A DNA stretch of 64,000 nt from Lacibacter cauensis (GCF_007830055.1 NZ_VLLE01000004.1:711248-775247), one strand, 5' to 3'; positions 10,071 to 18,474 are shown, counted from the first letter of the stretch. The notes: generated by a model not told the origin, from the sequence alone. A program made the numbers and translations.

Positions 10071-10226
10071 ATGCCCTGTAACGGCTTCCTACATTTCATA
10101 CATACAAATTGTCAATTGAAACAACAGGAGGTTTTTCTGCGCCTGTAAGTGTAACATCTTTGCGCTGTTAACTTATAACACTGTAAAAAAAGAACAGTGT
10201 ATTCTTCATCATTAAACCTTTCATCA

Positions 10227-10991
10227 ATGAAAAAGTTATTGTTCGTTTTCACCGCAGCAGCACTTGTGCTCACATCATGTACAAAAGACAAAGACCAATC
10301 GAAGGCAGGTATTTTTAAAGGACCCGAAACCACGATGCACGAAGGCAAAGCCTGGACATGGGTACAGTTAGATAAAGATGGTAATCCGGTAAAAGTTGCC
10401 ATTACAGTTAATGAAGAAGCCTTGAACAGTATGCCTGCAGACGATGGCAGCGGTGGTGGACACGATCACAGCAACAACGTTGTGCTTTCTTTACCATCAC
10501 AAGCTGCAAACATTGCATTTAAACATGCATGGGTTAACTGGAATCCTGCAGGTCATCCACCGGCAAACATTTACACCAAGCCGCATTTCGATTTTCATTT
10601 TTACACCGTATCCTCTGCTGAAAGAGAAACCTTTGTTGATCCTGCAAAACTTGCTGCAAGTGTACCGGCCGAATATTTACCTGCTAACTATATAGGTATT
10701 GATCCTGTTCCAACAATGGGTAAACATTATGTGGATGTTACTTCTCCCGAACTAAACGGCCAGCCATTTACAGAAACATTCATTTTAGGTTCGTACGATG
10801 CGAAGATTAATTTTTACGAGCCAATGATTACGCTGGAGTTTTTAAAAGCAACAACAAATTACGAACGCACTATTCCGCAACCTGCTAAATACCAGCAAAG
10901 CGGTTATTACCCTACAAAAATGCGTATTCAGAAAGCAGGCCAGGCAACCAACATCATCCTCGAAGGTTTTGTGTATCGCACGGCTTCTTAA
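10227..10991 (+). CDS. DUF5602/TTHB210-like lipoprotein
   Basis: 254 residues from the ATG at 10227; the frame opens further upstream but only this start gives a lipoprotein signal peptide (LVLTSC, lipidated Cys near position 18). The mature part contains an HDH stretch (GGGHDHSN), KHAWVNWNPAGHPP and HFDFHFYTV, histidine-rich segments that could bind metal. The pattern resembles the DUF5602 (TTHB210-like) family as I recall it; its function is unknown. The segment CATCTTTGC about 70 bp upstream resembles the lineage's -7 element. It is monocistronic, with a GC-rich hairpin after the stop. Confidence 0.75.
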   Translation: MKKLLFVFTAAALVLTSCTKDKDQSKAGIFKGPETTMHEGKAWTWVQLDKDGNPVKVAITVNEEALNSMPADDGSGGGHDHSNNVVLSLPSQAANIAFKHAWVNWNPAGHPPANIYTKPHFDFHFYTVSSAERETFVDPAKLAASVPAEYLPANYIGIDPVPTMGKHYVDVTSPELNGQPFTETFILGSYDAKINFYEPMITLEFLKATTNYERTIPQPAKYQQSGYYPTKMRIQKAGQATNIILEGFVYRTAS

Positions 10992-11018
10992 GCAACAGCC
11001 CTTTTTCAACCGCTGATA

Positions 11019-11052
11019 AAACACCGGCGATCCCGTAAGAGCGCCGGTTTCT
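11019..11052 (+). terminator. terminator after the DUF5602-like gene
   Basis: The stem ACCGGCG / CGCCGGT spaces a 12-nt loop and is followed by TTTCTTTC. The T run is broken, so it is weaker than other terminators here. Confidence 0.6.
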
Positions 11053-11074
11053 TTCAATCAAAAAAAAAGAAACC

Positions 11075-11758
11075 ATGCAACGTTATAATATTTTTTACCA
11101 GGTGCACAAAGGACTGCGTGCACTGTTGTACGATACCATGATGAAACTGCAGCAAACCGATTTTACAAACGAAAGCGATGCCGCTGCTGTAACTGCGCAG
11201 GTGGCCACTGTGCTGGAGTTGTTTGATGCACATGCACATACCGAAGACAACTATATTTTACCCGAAATAACTGCTTACGAACCTTCTATTGTGGCTTTGT
11301 TTGAAAACGAGCATGTACTTGATCTGAAGTTGAGTACAGGTTTGGCAGACATGTTAAAAGCCTTTTCACTGTGCGAATCGGATGAAGCAAAAAAAGACAT
11401 CGGTCGTAAACTGGAACATGCAGTGGCAGCCTTTATGAACTTTAACCTGGCACATATGGCCAAGGAAGAAGAGGTGCTCAACAAAATTTTGTGGCGCTAT
11501 TATACCGATGAACAGCTGCACGAAGTAACCATGCGCATACTTGCACATGTAGATCCGAAGCTCATGCCCAGCTACAATAAATGGATGATGCACGGACTAT
11601 CGAACAGCGAAATAAAGCAATGGCTGCTCCAGGTTAAAAACAATGCGCCCGATTTTGTCTTTCAAGGCATGATGGATTTGGCTGCCGCCGAGTTACCAAT
11701 CGCAAGACTTTCGGCTATCCAAACAGAATTATCCGAAGGGGCTATGATCGCAGCCTGA
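11075..11758 (+). CDS. hemerythrin-domain protein
   Basis: 227 residues with no signal peptide. A hemerythrin-like four-helix pattern is visible: His11 in YQVHKG, His53 and His55 in AHAHTEDN, His80 with ENEH, and His127/Glu131 in LAHMAKEEE. In the family such residues bind a di-iron centre that carries oxygen or nitric oxide, or protects iron-sulfur repair. The last 80 residues (ILAHVDPKLMPSYNKWM) are also helical and are common in hemerythrin-like stress proteins of this phylum. It stands alone between two terminators. Confidence 0.85.
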   Translation: MQRYNIFYQVHKGLRALLYDTMMKLQQTDFTNESDAAAVTAQVATVLELFDAHAHTEDNYILPEITAYEPSIVALFENEHVLDLKLSTGLADMLKAFSLCESDEAKKDIGRKLEHAVAAFMNFNLAHMAKEEEVLNKILWRYYTDEQLHEVTMRILAHVDPKLMPSYNKWMMHGLSNSEIKQWLLQVKNNAPDFVFQGMMDLAAAELPIARLSAIQTELSEGAMIAA

Positions 11759-11790
11759 TATCAGGACAATTCTCCTCAAAAACGCTCACC

Positions 11791-11833
11791 AACAGGTTCC
11801 GTTCAGCTTCAAAAGTTGAACAGAACCTGTTTT
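11791..11833 (+). terminator. terminator after the hemerythrin gene
   Basis: A long stem-loop: AACAGGTTC and TTCAGCT pair with AGTTGAA and GAACCTGTT, followed by TTTTCGTT. Confidence 0.7.
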
Positions 11834-11954
11834 CGTTGCCGGTAGTTTTGCCTAAAAACCCATCGTTTCTCCCTTTTTTTCTTCTGTTTTGCCTGTTCAG
11901 ACATCGATTTTTCCCGTTTAAACACGAATCCGGTGTTTTAACATTTAAATTACA

Positions 11955-11968
11955 TGTATGTACATACA
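11955..11968. promoter_or_regulatory. 14-bp perfect palindrome upstream of the YceI gene
   Basis: TGTATGTACATACA is a perfect inverted repeat 35 bp before the YceI start, just upstream of the promoter-like segment CATCTTTGC. Position and symmetry fit a repressor operator. No regulator gene is adjacent, so the binding protein is unknown. Confidence 0.5.
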
Positions 11969-12003
11969 CTTTTCCCATCTTTGCAGTCTAAATCAATTGA
12001 ACA

Positions 12004-12636
12004 ATGAAGAAATTACTATTTGTGCTTGTTGCAGGTATTGGCGTGGTTAGCCTCTCTGCCTTTTTAAAGAAAGATGATGCTGCTGCGCAGTTGGCTCCTG
12101 CAGTACAAACGCCAACCAAATGGACACTCGACAAATCGCATTCAAATGTTAAGTTCTCTGTTACGCACATGGTGGTAGCAGAAACCGAAGGTGCATTCAA
12201 AATTTTTGACGGAACAGTGGAGCACAGCAAGGCCGACTGGAGCGATGCGAAAATCAATTTTTCGGTTGATATCAATTCAATCAACACCGACAACGAAAAC
12301 CGTGACAAGCATTTAAAGAGCGATGATTTCTTTAATGCGGAGAAATTTCCAAAAGCAACTTTCGTAGGCAAAACCTTCAAACCACTTGGCAACAACAAAT
12401 ACGAACTGGTGGGCGATTTAACCATTCGTGATGTGACCAAGCCCGTAAAGTTTGATGTGAAGTTCGGCGGTATTGCAACAAGCACCCGTGGCGATAAAGC
12501 CGGTTTTAAAGCTACAACAACCATCAACCGTTTCGATTACAACCTTAAGTGGGATCGTGCTACAGAAGCAGGTGGCCTGGTTGTAGGTAAAGATGTTGAA
12601 TTGACCGTATTGGTAGAGTTGAATAAAGCAAAATAA
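12004..12636 (+). CDS. YceI-family periplasmic lipid-binding protein
   Basis: 210 residues with a signal peptide (cleavage near VVSLSA). The YceI lipocalin-like barrel is visible from WTLDKSHSNVKFSVTHM through INSINTDNENRDKHLKSDDFF to FDYNLKWDRATEAGGLVVG, all conserved landmarks of the family. Members bind long polyisoprenoid or other amphiphiles in the periplasm; the ligand here is unknown. It is monocistronic, with a perfect palindrome just upstream and a strong terminator downstream. Confidence 0.93.
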   Translation: MKKLLFVLVAGIGVVSLSAFLKKDDAAAQLAPAVQTPTKWTLDKSHSNVKFSVTHMVVAETEGAFKIFDGTVEHSKADWSDAKINFSVDINSINTDNENRDKHLKSDDFFNAEKFPKATFVGKTFKPLGNNKYELVGDLTIRDVTKPVKFDVKFGGIATSTRGDKAGFKATTTINRFDYNLKWDRATEAGGLVVGKDVELTVLVELNKAK

Positions 12637-12661
12637 GCAGTGGTTAGTTTTGGGTTAATAA

Positions 12662-12690
12662 GTAACGCCTCACAATTGTGAGGCGTTTTA
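12662..12690 (+). terminator. terminator of the YceI gene
   Basis: AACGCCTCACAA / TTGTGAGGCGTT is a perfect palindrome followed by TTTACG, 27 bp after the stop. Confidence 0.85.
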
Positions 12691-12737
12691 CGTTTAAAAC
12701 AGTACACGAATTTGAAACACATCAACCGTCAACAATA

Positions 12738-12766
12738 AAAAAAGCCATCTCTTTCGGGATGGCTTT
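12738..12766 (-). terminator. terminator of the DUF4920 gene
   Basis: On the minus strand the stem AAAGCCATCC / GGATGGCTTT (one bulge) ends in a run of seven T, about 18 bp beyond the stop of the convergent gene. Confidence 0.85.
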
Positions 12767-12783
12767 GCTGTATAACAAGCTGT

Positions 12784-13254
12784 TTAAATTACCAATACAC
12801 CGGCGGCTACAAACTGCACTTCTTTCTTTGCTTCCTTAATTTGTTTAATTTCTTCTTTGCTTTTGCCTGCATCGCCTGCATAATGCTTTTGTTGTTTTAC
12901 ACTTACTTCCTTCACTTTTGCTTCACCTTCCAGCACTACTGTTTGGCCCACAATATTCTTTGGCATAAAGAAACCGTAATCTTTAAACTTTACCATTACT
13001 GTTTCGCCGTTTGCTTTTTCTACTTTCATCCAGCAGCCTTTTTCCTGGCATACTTCGGTAACCTTCCCGGTAATTCTTCCATTAAAACTTCCGCTTTTTT
13101 GTACCTGCTCGTCCATAGCAGCAACGGTAACCGCATCTTTGTTTTCGGTACCTGCACCATACGTAACGCCTTTCGCAGCAGGCTTCGGATCGTTTTGTGC
13201 CATAGCAGCAACGCTTATAAAAGCTGCCATCATCAGTAAAGACAGTTTTTTCAT
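12784..13254 (-). CDS. DUF4920 periplasmic protein
   Basis: 156 residues from the ATG whose codon occupies 13252-13254, which gives a signal peptide ending AAMAQ; the upstream frame extension (to 13386) lacks a leader. The mature protein has an OB-fold-like stretch, GRITGKVTEVCQEKGCWMKV with a CQEKGC pair, then KFKDYGFFMPKNIVGQ, as I know it from DUF4920 proteins. The two cysteines could bind metal or form a disulfide. Function is not established. It is single and divergent from the esterase gene. Confidence 0.85.
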   Translation of the reverse strand: MKKLSLLMMAAFISVAAMAQNDPKPAAKGVTYGAGTENKDAVTVAAMDEQVQKSGSFNGRITGKVTEVCQEKGCWMKVEKANGETVMVKFKDYGFFMPKNIVGQTVVLEGEAKVKEVSVKQQKHYAGDAGKSKEEIKQIKEAKKEVQFVAAGVLVI

Positions 13255-13423
13255 ACTTTTTAATTTAGGGAGTAAAGTTAACATCCTTGCGAAAGCAAAC
13301 AAACTACTGCTGTTAAAATCAATTGACCACAGCAAGATTCCTGCAGGCTGCTGTAAAATAATGTACAGGTTAAACCGTTTAAGCAATCGATCGTCCTATA
13401 CGTAAAACCAACCTGGAACCTCT

Positions 13424-14338
13424 ATGCATATCCGTTCAGCTTTCATGTACTGCTTCATGCTTGTTGCGCCTTTGTTGTTTTCCTGCAGGAAAGGAAAACC
13501 GTCAACGAAAACCTACCGTTTTACGGAAACAATGCAAGTCGATGGCTTAAGCAGAAAATATGTATTGAACCTGCCGCCCAACTATTACGAACAGTCTGGC
13601 TTTTCGCTGGTCATTGCCATGCATGGCGGCGGTGGAAGTGCTGCACAGTTCGAAAGCACCTCCTTGCTCACCCAAAAAGCAAACAGTGCAGGTTTTATTG
13701 TGGTTTATCCGGAAGGTACCGGTGTCATCAATACCTGGAATGCCGGCACCTGCTGCGGTCCGGCAGTTACCAATAACATCAACGATGTAAAATTCATCAG
13801 TATGCTTATTGATAAACTGATTGCGTCGTACAAGATCAATCCAAAGAAAGTATACGCTACCGGCCATTCCAACGGTGGCATGATGAGTTACCGCTTAGCC
13901 TGCGAACTGAGTACGAAGATTGCAGCCATTGCACCCAACGGTTCTACCATGGTGGTGACCCAGCCTTGCAATCCGGCGAGAGCAGTTCCGGTGTTGCACA
14001 TGCATTCCAAACTCGATCAGCATGTAGTGTACACCGGTGGATATGGTAACGGGGTAAGTGGTGTGTACTGTCCGCCACTCGATTCGGTGTTCAATGTATG
14101 GTCGCTGAAGAATAATTGCACAACGACTAAACAAACCATTTTCAGCAACAGCAATTACACGTTAACCCGCTGGCTTAACTGTACCAACAATGTGACCATC
14201 GATTATTATTTAACCAACGATGGCGGACATGGATGGCCCGGCGGCTTGCCCGGTGGACCAAACTCCGATATTCCCTCCACTTCCATCAACGCCAACGATC
14301 TGTTGTGGAGCTTTTTTCAGCAATACCAGTTGCCGTAG
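13424..14338 (+). CDS. PHB-depolymerase-like (LpqC/CE1) esterase lipoprotein
   Basis: 304 residues. A lipoprotein signal (LLFSC, Cys near position 21) starts an alpha/beta-hydrolase of the polyhydroxybutyrate depolymerase/feruloyl esterase type. Visible landmarks are the oxyanion HGGGG, the nucleophile elbow GHSNGG, the HSKLDQHV segment around the probable Asp, and GGHGWPGG holding the probable catalytic His. It probably hydrolyses ester bonds of a polymer or plant-derived substrate at the cell surface; the substrate cannot be told. It lies alone, with repeat-rich DNA directly after its stop. Confidence 0.88.
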   Translation: MHIRSAFMYCFMLVAPLLFSCRKGKPSTKTYRFTETMQVDGLSRKYVLNLPPNYYEQSGFSLVIAMHGGGGSAAQFESTSLLTQKANSAGFIVVYPEGTGVINTWNAGTCCGPAVTNNINDVKFISMLIDKLIASYKINPKKVYATGHSNGGMMSYRLACELSTKIAAIAPNGSTMVVTQPCNPARAVPVLHMHSKLDQHVVYTGGYGNGVSGVYCPPLDSVFNVWSLKNNCTTTKQTIFSNSNYTLTRWLNCTNNVTIDYYLTNDGGHGWPGGLPGGPNSDIPSTSINANDLLWSFFQQYQLP

Positions 14339-14480
14339 TTGCAAAGCTGTTTGATTGGGGGACAGGAAGAAGGAAAAAGACTGTTGTTGGCATCCTCGCC
14401 AACAAAGAATACGACCAGCATACACATAATTTTTGCACGTTGGCGAGGATGACAACAGGAGCAAAAGGCCGCTTTTTTCT

Positions 14481-14508
14481 CAGGCGAGTCTCCTGCAAGG
14501 GACTCGCC
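14481..14508. repeat. palindromic repeat GGCGAGTC...GACTCGCC, copy 1
   Basis: 8-bp perfect arms (14483-14490 and 14501-14508) around TCCTGCAAGG. Two further copies with near-identical loops lie at 14672-14697 and 16694-16719. It sits in the intergenic stretch after the esterase gene. Confidence 0.85.
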
Positions 14509-14528
14509 GCTTTCTTCGTAACACATCG

Positions 14529-14661
14529 CCCCAACCGGAGCGTCATTGCGAGGCACGAAGCAATCTGCTCTGCAACATGCATTCCTTCTTTTATGATTGC
14601 GATCTTCACCAACCAACAACAGCGGTTGGATGCATAAACAGATGAAGAGGTTATTAACAAT
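14529..14661. repeat. 133-bp dispersed repeat A (copy 1)
   Basis: Nearly identical to 16783-16915. It starts CCCCAACCGGAGCG, contains GTCATTGCGAGGCACGAAGC, and ends near GATGAAGAGGTTA. It has no coding signal of its own. Internal short hairpins are ATTGC/GCAAT and CCAAC/GTTGG. The GTCATTGCGAGG motif is, as I recall, widespread in intergenic DNA of several phyla. Confidence 0.9.
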
Positions 14662-14671
14662 TTTATTCTCA

Positions 14672-14697
14672 GGCGAGTCTCCTGTATGGGACTCGCC
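14672..14697. repeat. palindromic repeat GGCGAGTC...GACTCGCC, copy 2
   Basis: Same 8-bp arms as copies 1 and 3 with loop TCCTGTATGG; it directly abuts repeat C1. Confidence 0.85.
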
Positions 14698-14698
14698 G

Positions 14699-14863
14699 TT
14701 CTTCTCAGCAATTCCTCTCCCTGTACATAGTTACTGTTTCGCACAAAGCCTGTGGAGGACGTTGCGTACAAGAAAATTACTTTTATAAAACAAGCAACGT
14801 CCCCCGTTAAGCTCAGTACAAATAGTATACTTCAATTATTGGGAGACGTTGCTGGGAAAAAAG
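14699..14863. repeat. 165-bp dispersed repeat C (copy 1)
   Basis: About nine bases in ten match 18253-18416. Three internal arms can pair in two exclusive ways: ACGTTGC (near 14760), GCAACGT (near 14794) and GACGTTGC (near 14845). No protein is evident. With repeat A it fills the 585-bp gap between the esterase and T9SS genes; the remaining DNA up to 14923 shows nothing else. Confidence 0.88.
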
Positions 14864-14923
14864 CTTTCAACTGCTATCTTCTCCGGTTCGCTTACACTAG
14901 AAACAGTGCTTACGAATACTGTG

Positions 14924-16162
14924 CTATTTTTTAATTACAACTGTGCGTGAAACCTTGCCCGTTGTATGCCATTGCACAAAATAAACTGCACTCGGCAACT
15001 TTTCAGTAGCCAGCACAAAACCATTATGCAAATAGGTTACCGGTACAGCATACAATCTTCCCGCAACATCCATTACCTGTATACCCTCTGCCCTGTTACC
15101 ATTATTGCTTTTGGTTTCCACAAACAACCTGTTCACAAACGGGTTAGGGTATGCAACCGAATTATCTTGCCCTGTACGCTGCACAAGTACTACGGCCGAA
15201 TAACTGAAATACCCGTTTACATCAACCTGTTTCAATCGGTAATATGCACTTACAGGTAGTAAACCCTGTGCATCAACATAACTATATTCTTGCGGGCTGT
15301 TACTGTTTCCTTTACTGTTTACCACGCCGATTTTTTCAAAACGTATACCATCGGTACTACGCTCAACTTCAAAATGACTGTTATTGAATTCATCTGTACA
15401 AATCCAGTTAAGCCTGTTTAACCCCCCTTCTGCTTTTGCGTAAAAACCACCAAGCGTTACGGGCAACGTAGGTAAATTACCAAGCAGTCTGAAATTATCT
15501 GCGGCCATTTCTTCCGTACCACTACCGTTGGCAAAAACATTCAATCGTAAATCCAATAGGCTGCCCGTACCAGGAATATTTGCAGAAAACTCGGTAAAAG
15601 CATAAGTCAAATCGGCTCCGTCTCCAACCAAATCACCTGTAGTTTCTAATTTCAACGTTTGCGTTTGCCCGGTTGTGCCTGCATAAAAGGCAATAGCCTT
15701 GGTCCATGAGCCTCCATCAATGCGGTATTCCACTGCCATATAATCCTGGTTTGCGCCAAAGGAAGCTCCCTCCCAGTTAGAAGCGAATGAACCGTTTGCT
15801 GCAAACAAACCTCTGAACACTAAATTGGTACGGCCTGTAATGTTAATTCCGGACCAGGTTACTTGTTGATTGGCACTTGCTGATCCATTAACACATATTG
15901 GGCTGGCATCAACATCTTCGAAAGCCCAGAACTTACTTCCTTCCATACCGCTGTAGGTTCCGCTTATTAAATTGATGCCTGCTGTATTGGTTCTGAAAAA
16001 ATAGCTGGTGGCTGGTGGCCCTCCACACGAAAAGTTCGTACTGGGTGTTCTGCTTCCGCTTGAAGGTGCACCGCTGTCTTCAAACGTATCGTTCCAGAAA
16101 AGTGTTTGACTGTAAGTACTGCAGTAAAGAAAGAAAAAAGATGCTGCTAAAATAAAACGCAT
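14924..16162 (-). CDS. secreted protein with type IX secretion C-terminal sorting domain
   Basis: 412 residues from the start codon at 16160-16162, which yields a signal peptide ending STYSQ; the open frame further upstream has no leader character. The middle part is a beta-sandwich-like region with VEYRIDGGSW. The last 80 residues (AYPNPFVNRLFVET, then MDVAGRLY and a closing VSRTVVIKK) are a Por-secretion-type sorting domain. By family it is exported through T9SS and attached to or released from the surface. The N-terminal part (FWNDTFEDSG) resembles T9SS adhesin-like proteins; the ligand is unknown. Confidence 0.85.
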   Translation of the reverse strand: MRFILAASFFFLYCSTYSQTLFWNDTFEDSGAPSSGSRTPSTNFSCGGPPATSYFFRTNTAGINLISGTYSGMEGSKFWAFEDVDASPICVNGSASANQQVTWSGINITGRTNLVFRGLFAANGSFASNWEGASFGANQDYMAVEYRIDGGSWTKAIAFYAGTTGQTQTLKLETTGDLVGDGADLTYAFTEFSANIPGTGSLLDLRLNVFANGSGTEEMAADNFRLLGNLPTLPVTLGGFYAKAEGGLNRLNWICTDEFNNSHFEVERSTDGIRFEKIGVVNSKGNSNSPQEYSYVDAQGLLPVSAYYRLKQVDVNGYFSYSAVVLVQRTGQDNSVAYPNPFVNRLFVETKSNNGNRAEGIQVMDVAGRLYAVPVTYLHNGFVLATEKLPSAVYFVQWHTTGKVSRTVVIKK

Positions 16163-16782
16163 AACAGAGATGATTTTGGGTTTGTAAAATGAGAATAATG
16201 TGCTGCAACAATTCACCTCATCCAGCCACACGATCCCGTGTAGTTGACAATAGTTAAAAAAGATGGTGTAAAATTTAAAATGAAACAACCGGATGGTTCA
16301 TTTTACAGAACACAGGTAACAGGAAAAGAATAGGTACAAAGGAGGGTAAAGATCGATGCATGCAAAAGGATTTTATAGATTTTAAAACTCCCGCAAATAT
16401 ATTATAATTTTTTTACACTTAAGTAGTAGTTGCTACGAAACCAAATAAGAGTTTTTGCTTATTTATTCCTGTGTTTAATTGAAGTCTTAGGCATTGGTCT
16501 CTGAATATAAAAGCTATACTTTTTTAAACTTTCAATGGATGAGATCACGAAGCTGGTTAAACAAAACTCACTTTTCTTCGTACGAATTAGTGGCATTTGT
16601 GGCTTTCATCATATCTGTGTGCATCTGTGTTTATCCGTGGCCAATGCCCACCGGATGCTTTCGTAGTAAACTTGGGAATATATTTTCTTCTCAGGCGAGT
16701 CTCCTGTAAGGGACTCGCCGTTCTTAATTTATTCGTTCCAATACGACAAGTCAGTTTTACCAGACTCGCCTCCGAAACAAAA
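16163..16782. other. intergenic stretch with repeat remnants
   Basis: This 620-bp gap holds the upstream region of the T9SS gene, an AT-rich segment around 16390-16480, a remnant resembling one arm of the CTTTGTGG-type inverted repeats near 16601-16650, and the third GGCGAGTC palindrome. I see no convincing coding sequence. Confidence 0.6.
16694..16719. repeat. palindromic repeat GGCGAGTC...GACTCGCC, copy 3
   Basis: Perfect 8-bp arms around TCCTGTAAGG, matching the copies near 14.5 kb. Confidence 0.85.
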
Positions 16783-16915
16783 CCCCAACCGGAGCGTCAT
16801 TGCGAGGCACGAAGCAATCTGCTCTGCAACATACATTCCTTCTTTAACGGTTGCGATCTTCACCAACCAACAAAAGCGGTTGGATGCATAAACAGATGAA
16901 GAGGTTACTAACAAT
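16783..16915. repeat. 133-bp dispersed repeat A (copy 2)
   Basis: Same sequence as 14529-14661 apart from a few substitutions. Its last bases overlap the 3' end of the following minus-strand gene and contain that gene's TAG stop codon (16908-16910). Confidence 0.9.
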
Positions 16916-17483
16916 ATTCGTGTAACGCAAGCTTCTCCCGCAGTTCAACAATACCGGTACCAAGGTATCGTTTGGCAACTGCATTGGTTGCCCGGCATAT
17001 TTTTTCGGCTTGTACAAGTGCAGCAAAACCTTCAGGGCCTTCTTCTTCCAGTATTTCTTCTTTTTCTTCAGGATCAAACAAACTGTCTTCATCAATCGCA
17101 AGCTCTTCCGCTACCGGCTCACCTTCGTTGCATTCAATTTCGCCATCAACAACAAGTACTTTACGTACGGCCATCCCCTTGCGTATAATACTGAAGCCAA
17201 ATACAGCAGATGTTTCATCCCAGATGATGGCAGCAGCTTCAACGTCTTCTATATCCAAAAGAGGATTTTCCTCATCCAATGCACCATAGGCCAGGTTGCC
17301 ATTGCAACAGATCATATAATCAGCTATGCGGCCTATAAACACACGATCGTATTGTTTACTGGTTGCATAAAAATCAAATGCCTCGCCTTTTTTTAAATCA
17401 GACTTATCCATTAACTGCAACAATGCTTCAGGAGTATTGATTGTTTCACTTTTGATAAATACAGGATGTAAACGAAATGCCAT
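16908..17483 (-). CDS. hypothetical acidic protein
   Basis: 191 residues, no signal peptide. It opens MAFRLHPVFIKSE and contains the segment AAIIWDETSAVFGFSIIRKG. A very acidic stretch lies at about 125-150 (DPEEKEEILEEE). I do not recognise the family; the pattern suggests a cytoplasmic domain, but no motif supports a function. The stop codon lies inside repeat A copy 2, so the extreme C-terminus (HEYC) has probably been altered by the repeat. A 24-bp near-perfect palindrome lies 55 bp upstream of the start. Confidence 0.65.
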   Translation of the reverse strand: MAFRLHPVFIKSETINTPEALLQLMDKSDLKKGEAFDFYATSKQYDRVFIGRIADYMICCNGNLAYGALDEENPLLDIEDVEAAAIIWDETSAVFGFSIIRKGMAVRKVLVVDGEIECNEGEPVAEELAIDEDSLFDPEEKEEILEEEGPEGFAALVQAEKICRATNAVAKRYLGTGIVELREKLALHEYC

Positions 17484-17537
17484 AACAATTGTTTTTAATG
17501 GTTGCTGTGTTCACCAGCCACCTTTTATGAACCTATT

Positions 17538-17561
17538 TCGGTTGATGGCGCCACCAACCGA
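17538..17561. promoter_or_regulatory. 24-bp near-perfect palindrome upstream of the 16908-17483 gene
   Basis: Outer arms TCGGTTG / CAACCGA enclose TGGCGCCA, with one mismatched pair. It has no T run, so an operator is more likely than a terminator. Confidence 0.45.
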
Positions 17562-17685
17562 TAAGAAAGCTGTTATTCTTGCTTAACCCATTTTTATATA
17601 ACCTAATAACCAACTAAAGCTTAGCCCAACAAAAAACAGTCCTGCCAATATGAAAATTACGAAAACCACATAATTAAACCCCTTT

Positions 17686-18069
17686 TCATTTTTCAGAACA
17701 AATTTTTTTGGGGTTCTCTGGGTCATATAAAATGGGAACAGGTTGATTGATGAAATTAGTATACGACCTTAGTTTACTTAGGTCTGTCGAAGCATAAATA
17801 ATTGGCTTCGCTTTAATAATGTCTCCTGTAATAGTAGTAAACTCAATTAGTGGTGTTTTATGTCCGTCACTATCGGATTCATATGCTACGATGTTGCCTG
17901 TCCTAGCAATTCCTGTCTTAGAAATTTTCTTTAGAAATAGTACTGCTGCAAAACCGATATAAGATATAAGTATCCCGAGAATTAAAAAGCATAATGCTGG
18001 TTTGATAAATAGACATAGCCCAAACGTCACAACAAGAGCGATCCGATATTTTTTTATTAACTCCATCAT
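17686..18069 (-). CDS. DUF3592-like membrane protein
   Basis: 127 residues. Two hydrophobic segments (about 9-22 and 25-47) form a hairpin anchor. A soluble domain follows, with GNIVAYESDSDGHKTPLIEFTT and the ending VPILYDPENPKKI, which is characteristic of DUF3592-type proteins. Function is unknown; some relatives occur in accessory or toxin-immunity settings. It is monocistronic, with low GC like its neighbours in this island. Confidence 0.7.
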   Translation of the reverse strand: MMELIKKYRIALVVTFGLCLFIKPALCFLILGILISYIGFAAVLFLKKISKTGIARTGNIVAYESDSDGHKTPLIEFTTITGDIIKAKPIIYASTDLSKLRSYTNFINQPVPILYDPENPKKICSEK

Positions 18070-18474
18070 TTTAAGTCTGAGTATATAAGTTAGCAGGAAG
18101 TGTCTGTTTACAATAGCCGTTTACGGACAGGGCTTTCTGCTGTACTGATACTCTGTGATTCGTTAGCCTGGAACCGAAGCTGAGTAAAGTTAATGTGGTT
18201 GATCTTATATTCTATAGCTCGGCTTTAGTTGTTCGGCCCGAACCACAGCTCTTCTTCTCAGCAATGTCTCTCCCTGTACCTGGTTGCTGTTTCGCACAAA
18301 GCCTGTGGAGCACGTTGTGTATAAGAAAATTACTTTTCCATAACACGCAACGTCCCCGTTAAGCTTAGTACAAATAGTCTATTGCAATTATTGGGAGACG
18401 TTGCTTGGGAAAAAAGTCTTTGTTGAGTTTCCCTTCCCTAGTTTGTGTCGTGTCGGACTGTACGTTGGCTGTCT
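18070..18474. other. intergenic stretch containing repeat C copy 2
   Basis: This 405-bp gap lies between the DUF3592-like gene and hamB. Near the DUF3592 start an imperfect hairpin (AGCAGGAAG to CTTTCTGCT, about 18092-18145) is visible. The rest is mostly the repeat at 18253-18416. No gene is seen. Confidence 0.6.
18253..18416. repeat. 164-bp dispersed repeat C (copy 2)
   Basis: Matches 14699-14863 over its full length with scattered substitutions and a 1-nt indel. It retains the GCAACGT and GACGTTGC arms; the first arm reads ACGTTGT. It lies directly downstream of hamB. Confidence 0.88.

Noticed and set aside
14286-14771. 161-codon minus-strand frame after the esterase gene
   Set aside because: It translates the dispersed repeats at 14481-14863 and contains no known domain.
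14481-16719. Possible CRISPR array from repeated GGCGAGTC palindromes
   Set aside because: Only three copies, irregular spacing of about 190 and 2000 bp, no cas genes.
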